NCBI GenBank assembly: GCA_019420585.1
Contig: JAHZGX010000008.1
Location: 6,751-70,750, forward strand
Source of the DNA: Prevotellaceae bacterium
Lineage (GTDB): Bacteria; Bacteroidota; Bacteroidia; Bacteroidales; Bacteroidaceae
Length of the DNA stretch: 64,000 nt
Direction of reading: 5' to 3'
The position numbers and the translations under genes are program-made. How positions within the stretch are numbered: the first letter of the stretch is position 1; each line of letters opens with the position of its first letter. Below are positions 32,487 through 40,502 of this stretch, piece after piece. Under the pieces are notes generated by a model. It had not been told where the DNA came from and ran no database searches. It saw only the letters and a list, made by a program, of their open reading frames with translations.

Positions 32487-32681
32487 ATGCGTATGAAGAA
32501 AGGAATGAAGGATTTCGTCAAGTACCTCATCGTGGCCGTCTGCTCCGCCATCGTCACCTTCCTCACCAGCTCCTGCACCGCAGGACTCGTGATCGGCAGG
32601 AACCAGCGGCAGCAGCAGGAGAACAACATCTCCACCAGGATTGACTCCACGCACCTCATGCCCACCATCAGCATCCGCTAG
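32487..32681 (+). CDS. Smalltalk-like small membrane/lipoprotein
   Basis: A 64-residue protein from the ATG at 32487 (a second ATG at 32493 is equally good). A Lys-rich start (MRMKKGMKDFVK) is followed by one hydrophobic segment (YLIVAVCSAIVTFLTSSC) that ends in a Cys, and a polar tail with RQQQENN. This resembles the Bacteroidota 'smalltalk' proteins, which average about 35 residues and end near TSC; this one is longer. They are typically found beside HU-like genes, as here. The Cys could be lipidated, but the residues before it (LTSSC) are a weak lipobox. Function unknown. Confidence 0.6.
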   Translation: MRMKKGMKDFVKYLIVAVCSAIVTFLTSSCTAGLVIGRNQRQQQENNISTRIDSTHLMPTISIR

Positions 32682-32703
32682 GAAGCGGGCAAGCCGGGCA
32701 AAA

Positions 32704-32754
32704 TCGGACAAAAATCGGACTTGTCAGACAAGTCTGACCCGTCCGACAAGTCCG
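32704..32754. repeat. GTCNGAC 9-bp tandem array 5
   Basis: Five to six units, with CGGACTTGTC / GACAAGTCTG forming a near-perfect stem and another stem ending just before AAAAAAAA. It lies between the smalltalk-like stop and the HU start. Confidence 0.85.
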
Positions 32755-32796
32755 AAAAAAAACTCAAAACCAATCATCAAAAAAAATTTCAAGATC

Positions 32797-33351
32797 ATGG
32801 CAATCAGACTGAAAGCAAGAGAAACGCTCATCCAGGTGGGTGAGCAGAAGGGAAAGTACCGCTTCGTGCTCGGCACGGAACTTTACGGCAGGCTCTCCGA
32901 GAGCAAGGTAATCAAAGAGGCCGCGCTCAGGAGCGGAGTGAGCCGCGGCGTGATGCAGGCCTGCTGGGACGCCGCCGGCGACGTCATCAAGGCATGGGCA
33001 ACGGAAGGCCACTCGGTGGCCATCCCCGGCCTGGGAACCATGCGGTTTGGCGTAAGGGCCAAGAGCGTGGAAACCGTGGGCGAGGTGGCAAGCGGGCTCA
33101 TCACCGCGCGCCGCGTCATCTTCACGCCCAGCGTGGACATCAAGGGCGAGCTGGAGCGCACCGCCATCCAGATCACCTGCTACGACCGCGACGGCCAGGT
33201 GATAAAGAACGTCACCTCTGACGACAAGGGCGACGTGGAAGACCCCGAGGGCGGAGGCAACAGCGGAGGCACCGAGGGCGGCAACACCGGCAGCGGAGGC
33301 ACCGGCACCGAGGGCGGCGGAAACGGCGACGGCGGCGACGACCTGGCATGA
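32797..33351 (+). CDS. HU-family-like DNA-binding protein with Gly-rich tail
   Basis: A 184-residue protein of the HU-related type found in Bacteroidales islands (longer than the 90-residue HU): GVSRGVMQACWDAAGDVIKAWATEGHSVAIPGLGTMRFGVRAKS corresponds to the HU helices and the beta-arm lead-in, and ITARRVIFTPSVDIKGEL follows. It probably bends or coats DNA. The last 35 residues are a Gly/Thr/Glu/Asn low-complexity tail ending GDDLA. It is preceded by array 5 and followed by array 6, which isolates it between repeats. Confidence 0.8.
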   Translation: MAIRLKARETLIQVGEQKGKYRFVLGTELYGRLSESKVIKEAALRSGVSRGVMQACWDAAGDVIKAWATEGHSVAIPGLGTMRFGVRAKSVETVGEVASGLITARRVIFTPSVDIKGELERTAIQITCYDRDGQVIKNVTSDDKGDVEDPEGGGNSGGTEGGNTGSGGTGTEGGGNGDGGDDLA

Positions 33352-33370
33352 CACCCGCCCGGGGGCCAGC

Positions 33371-33420
33371 CCGACAAGTCGGACAAGTCAGACAAGTCGG
33401 ACCCGTCCGACAACTCCGAC
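33371..33420. repeat. GTCNGAC 9-bp tandem array 6
   Basis: Five to six units just after the HU-like gene. It is the right-most array and, with the terminator that follows, marks the end of the island. Confidence 0.85.
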
Positions 33421-33444
33421 CGCCCCCCCGGCAGAGAGAGAGAG

Positions 33445-33480
33445 CAGGGGCTGCATCCCGCCTGTGGGAAGCAGCCCCTG
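33445..33480. terminator. Hairpin terminator between HU-like gene and galE
   Basis: Perfect 10-bp arms CAGGGGCTGC and GCAGCCCCTG with a 16-nt loop, followed on plus by CCCTTCTTTT. Confidence 0.65.
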
Positions 33481-33507
33481 TGCCCTTCTTTTGGCCGGCA
33501 AGAGAGG

Positions 33508-34524
33508 TCAGCCCTCGTAGCCGTTGGGATTGTTCTTCTGCCAGTTCCACGAGTCGCGGCACATCTCCTCGATGCCGTACCGAGCCTGCCACCCCAGTTC
33601 CTCGCGGGCCTTCGTGGGGTCGCAATAGCACGTGGCGATGTCTCCCGGACGGCGGGGCTGGAGGCTGTACTTCACGGGCACGCCGTTGGCCTTCTCAAAG
33701 GCCTTCACCACGTCGAGCACGCTGTAGCCGTGCCCCGTGCCCAGGTTGTAGATGCCCAGGCCGCAGTTGCGCTGTATGGCCTTCAGGGCACACACGTGGC
33801 CGGCAGCGAGGTCGCACACGTGGATGTAGTCGCGCACGCCCGTGCCGTCATGCGTGTCATAGTCACTGCCGAAGACTCCCAGCTCGGGACGCTTGCCGAT
33901 GGCCACCTGCGTGATGTAGGGCATCAGGTTGTTGGGAATGCCGTTGGGGTCCTCGCCGATGCGCCCGCTCTGGTGCGCCCCGATGGGGTTGAAGTAGCGC
34001 AGGAGCACCACGTTCCACTCCCTGTCGGCCTTCTGCACGTCCGTCAGCACCTCCTCCAGCATGGACTTGGTCTGCCCGTAGGGATTGGTGCAGTGTCCCT
34101 TGGGGCACTCCTCGGTGATGGGGATGACGGCCGGGTCGCCGTAGACCGTGGCACTGGACGAGAAGATGATGTTCTTGCACCCGTGGCTGCGCATGACATC
34201 CAGCAGGATGAACGTCCCGGTCATGTTGTTGTGGTAATACTCCAGAGGCTTGCTCACGCTCTCGCCCACAGCCTTGAGGCCTGCAAAGTGGATGACGGCA
34301 TCGGGCCTCTCGGCCTCGAACACCCTTGCCAGGGCCTCGGCATCACGGATGTCGGCCTCGTAGAAGGGAATGTCCTTGCCGATGATCTCCCCCACGCGCT
34401 CCAGTGCCTTGGGGCTGGAGTTGTAGAGGTTGTCCACCACGGCCACGCCGTAGCCGGCCTTGTCCAGTTCGATGATGGTGTGGCTGCCGATGTAGCCGGC
34501 GCCACCAGTGAGAAGAATCTTCAT
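33508..34524 (-). CDS. galE: UDP-glucose 4-epimerase
   Basis: A 338-residue short-chain dehydrogenase-type epimerase that interconverts UDP-glucose and UDP-galactose. The NAD-binding GGAGYIGSH is at the N-terminus, the catalytic Ser/Tyr-x3-Lys appears as SSSATVYG and YGQTK (YGQTKSMLE), and the family-typical NPIGAHQSG and PNNLMPY follow. The length equals E. coli GalE (338). It lies 39 nt below rnfA on the same strand, so it may be read through from the Rnf operon or use a promoter inside rnfA. Confidence 0.95.
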   Translation of the reverse strand: MKILLTGGAGYIGSHTIIELDKAGYGVAVVDNLYNSSPKALERVGEIIGKDIPFYEADIRDAEALARVFEAERPDAVIHFAGLKAVGESVSKPLEYYHNNMTGTFILLDVMRSHGCKNIIFSSSATVYGDPAVIPITEECPKGHCTNPYGQTKSMLEEVLTDVQKADREWNVVLLRYFNPIGAHQSGRIGEDPNGIPNNLMPYITQVAIGKRPELGVFGSDYDTHDGTGVRDYIHVCDLAAGHVCALKAIQRNCGLGIYNLGTGHGYSVLDVVKAFEKANGVPVKYSLQPRRPGDIATCYCDPTKAREELGWQARYGIEEMCRDSWNWQKNNPNGYEG

Positions 34525-34563
34525 ATGCGTAGATTGTTAAAAGGGGTTTTACACTGGCGGGCA

Positions 34564-35190
34564 CTACTGCCCGATGCCGAGGAGACGGCCCAGCCCGCCG
34601 TCCACTCCGCTGAATCCCATGAAGGCCATGGCCAGCAGGCCGGCCGTCACCAGGGCGATGCTCATGCCTCTCATGCCCCTGGGAACGGGCATGAGGTCGA
34701 GCTGCTCACGCATGGCGGCAAAGACCACCAGGGCGAGGGCAAAGCCGAGGGCCGTGCTGAAGGCGTACACCACGCCGGTGAGCAGGTCGGGCTCGAGCCC
34801 CTGCGTGGCATAGTTGCCGTTGGCCACCAGGATGGCCACTCCCAGGATGCAGCAGTTCGTGGTAATCAGGGGAAGGAACACGCCCAGCGCCTGGTACAGC
34901 GCGGGGGCGGTCTTCCTGAGGATTATCTCCACCATCTGCACCAGGGCCGCAATGACCAGGATGAAGGCGATGGTCTGGAGGTACTCCAGTGCAAAGGGCA
35001 CCAGCACGTACTTCTGCATCAGGTAAGTGACTATGGTGGCCAGGGTGAGCACGAATGCCACGGCGGCACCCATGCCCATGGCAGACTCCACCTTCTTACT
35101 CACGCCCAGGAAGGGACAGATGCCCAGGAACTGGGACAGCACGACATTGTTGACGAATATCGCGGTAATGAATATCAGAATATAGGCCAT
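34564..35190 (-). CDS. rnfA: Electron transport complex subunit RnfA
   Basis: A 208-residue integral membrane protein with about six hydrophobic segments: MAYILIFITAIFVNNVVLSQ at the start and TTNCCILGVAI in the middle, both hallmarks of RnfA/NqrE. It forms the membrane channel half of the Rnf complex with RnfE; the paired Cys in TNCC bind an iron-sulfur centre between the two. Rnf couples ferredoxin oxidation to NAD reduction and pumps sodium or protons. The last gene of the rnfBCDGEA order, 3 nt after rnfE. Confidence 0.94.
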   Translation of the reverse strand: MAYILIFITAIFVNNVVLSQFLGICPFLGVSKKVESAMGMGAAVAFVLTLATIVTYLMQKYVLVPFALEYLQTIAFILVIAALVQMVEIILRKTAPALYQALGVFLPLITTNCCILGVAILVANGNYATQGLEPDLLTGVVYAFSTALGFALALVVFAAMREQLDLMPVPRGMRGMSIALVTAGLLAMAFMGFSGVDGGLGRLLGIGQ

Positions 35191-35193
35191 GAT

Positions 35194-35778
35194 TCAAGCT
35201 TTCTTAAGTTTGTTGATGAGTGCGATAAGGTATCCCAGGGCAATGAAGGCACCGGGGGCAAGCACGAACACGAGTGCCCCGTAGTCCTCGGGGAACAGCG
35301 TGACGGAGAACAGTTTGCCGGTCCCGAGCAGCTCGCGCACGGCTCCGAGCAAGGTCAGTCCCAGCGTGAAGCCCAGCCCGATGCCGATGCCGTCGAAGAT
35401 GCTCTCCACGGCACCGTTCTTGGCAGCGAACGCCTCGGCGCGCCCCAGGATGATGCAGTTGACCACGATGAGGGGGATGAAGAGCCCCAGGGACTCGTTG
35501 ACGGCCGGGGCATAGGCCTGGATGAGCATCTGCAGCACGGTCACCAGGGACGCGATCACCACCACGAAGGAGGGGATGCGCACCATGTCGGGCACCAGGT
35601 TCTTGATGAGCGAGATGAGGAAGTTGGAGCAGATGAGCACCGCAGTGGTGGCCAGCCCCATGGACATGCCGTTCAGGGCACTGCTGGTGGTGCCCAGCGT
35701 GGGGCACATGCCCAGCAGGAGCACAAAGGTGGGATTCTCCTTTATGAGTCCGTTGAATAATATTTTCAAGTATTTCAT
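35194..35778 (-). CDS. rnfE: Electron transport complex subunit RnfE
   Basis: A 194-residue membrane protein homologous to RnfA in inverted topology, with about six hydrophobic segments. The start LIKENPTFVLLLGMCPTLGTT and the middle VNCIILGRAEAFAAKNG are diagnostic of RnfE/NqrD. It pairs with RnfA around a shared iron-sulfur centre. It is 104 nt below the rnfG stop; this gap (35779-35882) holds no gene or obvious terminator. Confidence 0.94.
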   Translation of the reverse strand: MKYLKILFNGLIKENPTFVLLLGMCPTLGTTSSALNGMSMGLATTAVLICSNFLISLIKNLVPDMVRIPSFVVVIASLVTVLQMLIQAYAPAVNESLGLFIPLIVVNCIILGRAEAFAAKNGAVESIFDGIGIGLGFTLGLTLLGAVRELLGTGKLFSVTLFPEDYGALVFVLAPGAFIALGYLIALINKLKKA

Positions 35779-35882
35779 GTTGTTTCCTGTTTGTCACCCT
35801 GCCGTCGGCCTGCCGCGGGAGAACCCGTCTGCACGGGGCCATCCGCCGGAGGCAAGCGGCTCGGGCAAAGATTTTCCTCTCC

Positions 35883-36542
35883 TTAGTCCTTATACATTAT
35901 TGTGTCGGCCCGCGTGCTGTCGGCCGCTGCGGCAACCTCGGGCTGCCCGTCTGCAGCGGCATGGGCTTGCCTGGTGGCCCCGCTCTCGGCATCAGCCTGC
36001 GCCCCATCCTGCAAAGCCTCGTAGGCACTGGTCACGCAGCGCAGGAAAGCCCGGCTGGTGATGGTGGAGGCCGTGATGGCGTCCACGTCGCCCCCATCCT
36101 TCCTCACCGTGAAGTTTTCCTTGCCGGGATTGCGTCCCAGGATGGAAGCCTTGCCCTCGCGGAACCATGTGGCCGCCTTTGCGCCCAGGCCGGGCGTCTC
36201 GCTGCTCTGCAGGATGCGGTAGCCCTTGATACTCCCGTCATCGGCAAAGCCCACCAGCACGGTCAGCGCACCGCCGAAGCCCTGAGGGTCGGTTGCCTGC
36301 ACGGCATTGCCGCCCGTGGTGCGGTACACCACCACGCCACCGGGCAGGGAGTCGGTCTCCTGCACCTCCAGGTCCTCAGCCTGCAATACTTCCTTGATGC
36401 CGTTGTCCAGAGTCTGCTTCTGGATGGCAGCGATGGGGCCGCGGGTAATGCTGTTGACCGAAGCGAGCACCACGCCTGCAATGACGGCAATGGCAGTGAG
36501 CACACTGACCATATTGTACCATGTTGATTCCAGTTTCTTCAT
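35883..36542 (-). CDS. rnfG: Electron transport complex subunit RnfG
   Basis: A 219-residue subunit with one N-terminal membrane helix (MVSVLTAIAVIAGVVLASV) and a periplasmic FMN-binding domain. ETPGLGAKA and DVDAITASTITSRAF match the family; in the latter the second Thr of the SxT-type motif carries the covalently bound FMN attached by an ApbE-type transferase. Such a transferase is encoded at 55591-56625. An Ala/Asp-rich tail of about 45 residues follows the domain. The start overlaps the rnfD stop by 4 bp. Confidence 0.93.
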   Translation of the reverse strand: MKKLESTWYNMVSVLTAIAVIAGVVLASVNSITRGPIAAIQKQTLDNGIKEVLQAEDLEVQETDSLPGGVVVYRTTGGNAVQATDPQGFGGALTVLVGFADDGSIKGYRILQSSETPGLGAKAATWFREGKASILGRNPGKENFTVRKDGGDVDAITASTITSRAFLRCVTSAYEALQDGAQADAESGATRQAHAAADGQPEVAAAADSTRADTIMYKD

Positions 36543-37516
36543 TTCTTGATTACCTCCCCGAATCGTTTAGGTTTACAATAAGTGTTGATGAGGGGCGTGA
36601 AGGCATTCATGATGAGAATGGCAAAGGACATGCCCTCGGGATAAGAGCCCCAGTTGCGTATCACGATGGTGAGCACGCCTATGCTGATGCCGTAGACAAC
36701 CTGCCCGCGGTGCGTCATGGGCGAGGTCACGTAGTCGGTGGCCATGTAGCAGGCACCCAGCATCAGGCCGCCGCTGCAGAGCACCTGGGGCACGGGAGCA
36801 TAGGCCGGGCTGCAGACGTGGCACACCAGCGACAGGACCGCCACTGTGCCCAGGATGCTCACGGGGATGTGCCAGGTGATGATCCTCCGCCATATCATGA
36901 ACACGCAGCCTGCCAGGAGAAGCAAGGCACTTACCTCGCCCAGCGATCCACCCGTGGCTCCCAGGAACATGTCTCTCACGGAAGGAAGCTGAGACAGGAG
37001 GGAAGCATCGCCACTGGCAATGGCGTCCTTCATCACGCTCAGCGGGGTGGCTGCGGTCTGCGCATCCACCAGCGAGGCATGCGGGACAGGCCACGTGGTC
37101 ATCTGCGCAGGAAAACTGATGAGCAGGAACACACGGCCCACCAATGCAGGATTGAAAGGATTGCACCCCAGACCGCCAAAAGTGAGCTTGCCCACTCCGA
37201 TGGCCACCAGGGCGCCTATGATGATAATCCACACAGGCAGGTTGCTGGGCAGGTTGAAGCCCAGCAGGATGCCGGTAAGCAAGGCGCTGCCGTCAAATAT
37301 TGTGGTACGTGCCTTACCGAGGACAAATTTCGTTATGCTCCATTCGAAGAAGACACAGGCGAGCACGGAGGTCAGCAGCACCACGGCCGCACCTGCGCCG
37401 AAAAGCCAGATGCTGGCCAGGAGCGCAGGCAAGAGTGCCACGCACACGCCGTACATGCTCTTCTGTACGGAATCACCGCCATGCACATGGGGTGAAAGTG
37501 ATGTTATCAATTTCAT
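36539..37516 (-). CDS. rnfD: Electron transport complex subunit RnfD
   Basis: A 325-residue membrane protein with about nine hydrophobic segments. SPHVHGGDSVQKSMYGV at the N-terminus, ALLTGILLGFNLP in the first third and TDYVTSPMTHRGQ in the last third are RnfD/NqrB signatures; the Ser/Thr in the SPMT region normally carries covalent FMN. It overlaps rnfG by 4 bp and follows rnfC by 28 nt. Confidence 0.94.
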   Translation of the reverse strand: MKLITSLSPHVHGGDSVQKSMYGVCVALLPALLASIWLFGAGAAVVLLTSVLACVFFEWSITKFVLGKARTTIFDGSALLTGILLGFNLPSNLPVWIIIIGALVAIGVGKLTFGGLGCNPFNPALVGRVFLLISFPAQMTTWPVPHASLVDAQTAATPLSVMKDAIASGDASLLSQLPSVRDMFLGATGGSLGEVSALLLLAGCVFMIWRRIITWHIPVSILGTVAVLSLVCHVCSPAYAPVPQVLCSGGLMLGACYMATDYVTSPMTHRGQVVYGISIGVLTIVIRNWGSYPEGMSFAILIMNAFTPLINTYCKPKRFGEVIKK

Positions 37517-37544
37517 TGTCTGTTGTTAATATTGAAGTGGAAGG

Positions 37545-38894
37545 TTATTGCTTCTTGGCCGCACGAGCCTTGATGATGCCCATCACCGTGCTCTTGCCCA
37601 CACGCATCATGTCAAGCAACGGACGGTGACTGGGACAGATAAACTGACAGGAGCCGCACTCAATGCAGCTGACCACATCGTTCTTCTCTGCATCATCCCA
37701 TCTGCTGTGGGCACTCAACGTGGACAGCAGATACGGCTCAAGACCCATGGGGCATGCGCTCACGCACTTGGCACAGCGTATGCAGGGGCTGGGGGTTGCA
37801 CGGGGAGCCTCTTTCTCATTCATGACGAGCAGGCCGCTGCTTCCCTTGGTCATGGGAACCTCCAGCGAGAGAAGAGCCTTGCCCATCATGGGGCCGCCAC
37901 CGATAATCTTGCCGGTGTCCTCCGGCAGACCTCCACATTCGTCAATCAGCTGCTGGAACGGCGTGCCCAGACGAGCCAGCAGGTTGCTTGGCCGGCTCAC
38001 GCTCTTGCCCGTCACGGTAATGACACGGTCGATGAGCGGCCTGTTCTTCATCACGGCCTGATAAATGGCAAAAGCCGTGCCCACGTTCTGCACCACGGCC
38101 CCAACATGGATGGGGATGGCAGGCGGGGCGGGCACCTCACGCCCGATGACAGCGTCAATCAGCTGCTTCTCGCCGCCCTGAGGGTATTTGACCTTCAGCG
38201 GAACCACCTCTATGTGAGGATGCGCCTTGGCTTTCTCCGACATGAGGGCAATGGCATCAGGCTTGTTGTTCTCAATACCGACGTAGCCCTTCTGCACGCC
38301 CACTGCCTTCATGATGATTTCCACGCCCTCAAGAATCTCATCGGGATGCTCAAGCATGAGCCTGTGGTCGGCGGTCAGATACGGTTCGCACTCCACGGCA
38401 TTGATGATGACGCACTCGGCCTTGCTGCCGGGAGGGGGCGAGAGTTTCACATGGCAGGGGAAGGTGGCGCCTCCCATGCCCACGATGCCTGCATTCTTGA
38501 TTTTCTCGACAATGGTCTTGCTGTCCAGTTCACTGTGGTCAGAAAGCCTCACCAGCGTGTCACTGCGGTCAATGCTTTCCTCCCACTCGTCGCCCTCCAC
38601 GCTGACATAGATGGCAGCACGGCGCGTTCCGCTGGCATCCAGCACGGTGTCTATCTTGGTTACCTTGCCGCTCACACTGCTGTGGACAGGCGCACTGACG
38701 AACCCGCCGGCCTCGGCCAGCAAGGTTCCCACCTTCACCACATCACCACGCTGCACCACGGGCTTGGCCGGCGCACCGATATGCTGGAACATGCTGAAGA
38801 CCGCCTGCTTGGGCAGCGCAGCCTCCCTGATGGGGCTGGCGGCAGACAACTTGTTCTCCGCGGGGTGCACTCCACCTTTCTTGAATGTCTTCAT
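37545..38894 (-). CDS. rnfC: Electron transport complex subunit RnfC
   Basis: A 449-residue soluble subunit that accepts or donates electrons to NAD. It has the N-terminal GGVHPAENK, a nucleotide/FMN-binding region (VGMGGATFPCHVKL, NAVECEPYLTADH) and two iron-sulfur motifs near residues 370 and 410 (CIRCAKCVSACP, CIECGSCQFICP). The start overlaps the rnfB stop by 4 bp. Length and motifs match Rnf rather than NqrF/A. Confidence 0.95.
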   Translation of the reverse strand: MKTFKKGGVHPAENKLSAASPIREAALPKQAVFSMFQHIGAPAKPVVQRGDVVKVGTLLAEAGGFVSAPVHSSVSGKVTKIDTVLDASGTRRAAIYVSVEGDEWEESIDRSDTLVRLSDHSELDSKTIVEKIKNAGIVGMGGATFPCHVKLSPPPGSKAECVIINAVECEPYLTADHRLMLEHPDEILEGVEIIMKAVGVQKGYVGIENNKPDAIALMSEKAKAHPHIEVVPLKVKYPQGGEKQLIDAVIGREVPAPPAIPIHVGAVVQNVGTAFAIYQAVMKNRPLIDRVITVTGKSVSRPSNLLARLGTPFQQLIDECGGLPEDTGKIIGGGPMMGKALLSLEVPMTKGSSGLLVMNEKEAPRATPSPCIRCAKCVSACPMGLEPYLLSTLSAHSRWDDAEKNDVVSCIECGSCQFICPSHRPLLDMMRVGKSTVMGIIKARAAKKQ

Positions 38895-39868
38895 TTCTGC
38901 TCCTCCTTTGTATTCTCATTGGTTGGTTTCTCTGTACTTTCTGCCTGCGGAGCCTGCACCGGGATTTCCCGTGCGGCGGGCTTGACGGCCTGTACAGGCT
39001 GGCCGGTCTGAGCCGCGGGCTGCTCTGCCTTAGGCTTGCGCGGCGGGAAATTGATGGCATGGATGGCTCCCTTGGGACAAGCCTCCTCACACTTGCGGCA
39101 CAGCCGGCACTTCTCGGCATCAATGTAAGCCAGGTTGTTCACCAGGGTGATTGCCTCAAACTTGTCACAGGTCTTCACACATTTGCCGCACCCAATGCAG
39201 GATACCTTGCACACCTTGTTGGCCACGGGTCCCTTGTCCTTGTTGTTGCACAGCACCACCATGCGGCGTCCCTTGGGGCCCTTAAGCCTGATTTCTATTA
39301 TGCCGCGGGGGCAAGCCTTGGCACATGCACCGCATGCCGTGCACTTTTCCTCGTCCACTTCGGGCAATCCCGTGACGGGATTCATGGTCAATGCTCCGAA
39401 CTGACATACGGCAACGCAGTCGCCACATCCCAGGCATCCATAAGCACACTGAGTCTCGCCTGTACCCGTCATGTTCTGCACACGGCAACTCTGCACGCCA
39501 TCGAACACGGCTATCCGCGGACGGTTCTCACAGGTTCCATTACAGCGCACGACAGCCACTTGGGGAGCCGAGACTTCGGCTGCCAGTCCCAGGATGGCAG
39601 CCACCTTCTCCATAACTGGCTGTCCACCCACAGGGCATAGTTTGCCTTCCAGGCTGCCGCCATCGGCAGCCTTCACACACGCGGCGGCAAATCCCGAACA
39701 TCCGGGATAGCCACACCCTCCGCAGTTGGCCTGAGGCAAGACTGCCGCAACCTTCCCCTGGCGAGGGTCTTCGCTCACAGCGAACTTGTGGGAGATGACA
39801 TATAGGACAATGGCAGAAAGCAGTCCTATCACTCCAAGCACAATCACTGCAATCATGATTTCGTTCAT
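38891..39868 (-). CDS. rnfB: Electron transport complex subunit RnfB
   Basis: A 325-residue subunit that takes electrons from ferredoxin. One N-terminal membrane helix (MIAVIVLGVIGLLSAIVLYVI) is followed by the Fes motif ANCGGCGYPGCSGFA and several ferredoxin-like CxxCxxCxxxCP clusters (CLGCGDCVAVC, CTACGACAKACP, CIGCGKCVKTC, CRLCRKCEEACP), so about five clusters. The C-terminal 50 residues are a Pro/Ala/Gln-rich tail. It follows rseC by 33 nt. Confidence 0.95.
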   Translation of the reverse strand: MNEIMIAVIVLGVIGLLSAIVLYVISHKFAVSEDPRQGKVAAVLPQANCGGCGYPGCSGFAAACVKAADGGSLEGKLCPVGGQPVMEKVAAILGLAAEVSAPQVAVVRCNGTCENRPRIAVFDGVQSCRVQNMTGTGETQCAYGCLGCGDCVAVCQFGALTMNPVTGLPEVDEEKCTACGACAKACPRGIIEIRLKGPKGRRMVVLCNNKDKGPVANKVCKVSCIGCGKCVKTCDKFEAITLVNNLAYIDAEKCRLCRKCEEACPKGAIHAINFPPRKPKAEQPAAQTGQPVQAVKPAAREIPVQAPQAESTEKPTNENTKEEQK

Positions 39869-39901
39869 ACGTTGATTGAAGATTAAATTGATATTTGGAT
39901 T

Positions 39902-40330
39902 TTACTGTTTGTTCTCTTCGTCAAAAGACATCACGCGAAAGCGGAAACTTCCGTTCAGGCGCCGGCGATACAGATAGAGTCCTCCGTAATATATAATAAG
40001 GAAAAGCAATGCAAGCAACGCCCCAAGGTCTTCACCCTGCACCGCAGAACCAAGGAAGAGCGCAAGCACCATGCCCAGGAGCGGCACCACATAGGCAATC
40101 CACACCGCCTTGAGCCCCTGCCCCACAGTGCCTTCCACCATTACCTTCTGCCCTACGCGCACAATCATGCCGCCCAGGCTGGCCTCCACCAACTTCTCCT
40201 TGCTCTCGCTGCTCTTGCACAACTGCTTCACGGAACAGCCTCCGCAGGCTGCCTGTTGCAGTATACGCACAACACATGTGGTGGCTCCTATCTGCTCCAC
40301 CACGCCCTGATGCCGGATTGTTTCTTTCAT
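39902..40330 (-). CDS. rseC: SoxR-reducing-system/RseC family protein
   Basis: A 142-residue protein: the N-terminal domain with QQAACGGCSVKQLC (Cys cluster) precedes two adjacent membrane helices (VWIAYVVPLLGMVLALFLG and ALLALLFLIIYYGGLYLY). RseC-like proteins regularly accompany rnf/rsx operons and are thought to help assemble or reduce SoxR or the complex. The first gene of the operon, 30 nt below its -7 box. Confidence 0.9.
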   Translation of the reverse strand: MKETIRHQGVVEQIGATTCVVRILQQAACGGCSVKQLCKSSESKEKLVEASLGGMIVRVGQKVMVEGTVGQGLKAVWIAYVVPLLGMVLALFLGSAVQGEDLGALLALLFLIIYYGGLYLYRRRLNGSFRFRVMSFDEENKQ

Positions 40331-40360
40331 TACAAGATGGCCTAAGCCTCAATATTTACG

Positions 40361-40368
40361 CAAAAATA
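40361..40368 (-). promoter_or_regulatory. -7 promoter box for the rseC-rnf operon
   Basis: TATTTTTG on the minus strand, 30 nt upstream of the rseC ATG. Confidence 0.6.
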
Positions 40369-40463
40369 CGAAGTTTTCCGCACATAACAGGCAAGGAATG
40401 TGCATACTTTTCCTTATTCCACACTTTTTGCCTGTCCGCCTTGTCCATGGCAACAGTTCCGTT

Positions 40464-40471
40464 TACCTTTG
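40464..40471 (+). promoter_or_regulatory. -7 promoter box for ispE
   Basis: TACCTTTG, 31 nt upstream of the ATG at 40503, with a CTTG near 40439 as a possible weak -33. Confidence 0.6.
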
Positions 40472-40502
40472 CGGGAAATTAAATCAAAAGACCCATCCAC
40501 AG

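Noticed and set aside
26024..33351. Island considered as a prophage
   Set aside because: No terminase, portal, capsid, tail, lysis or integrase gene is seen in any frame.
27971..33420. GTCNGAC arrays considered as CRISPR
   Set aside because: Units are 9 bp and directly adjacent without unique spacers, and no cas gene is present.
37548..39011. A 487-codon plus-strand frame across rnfC/rnfB
   Set aside because: Antisense to two genes with intact iron-sulfur motifs.
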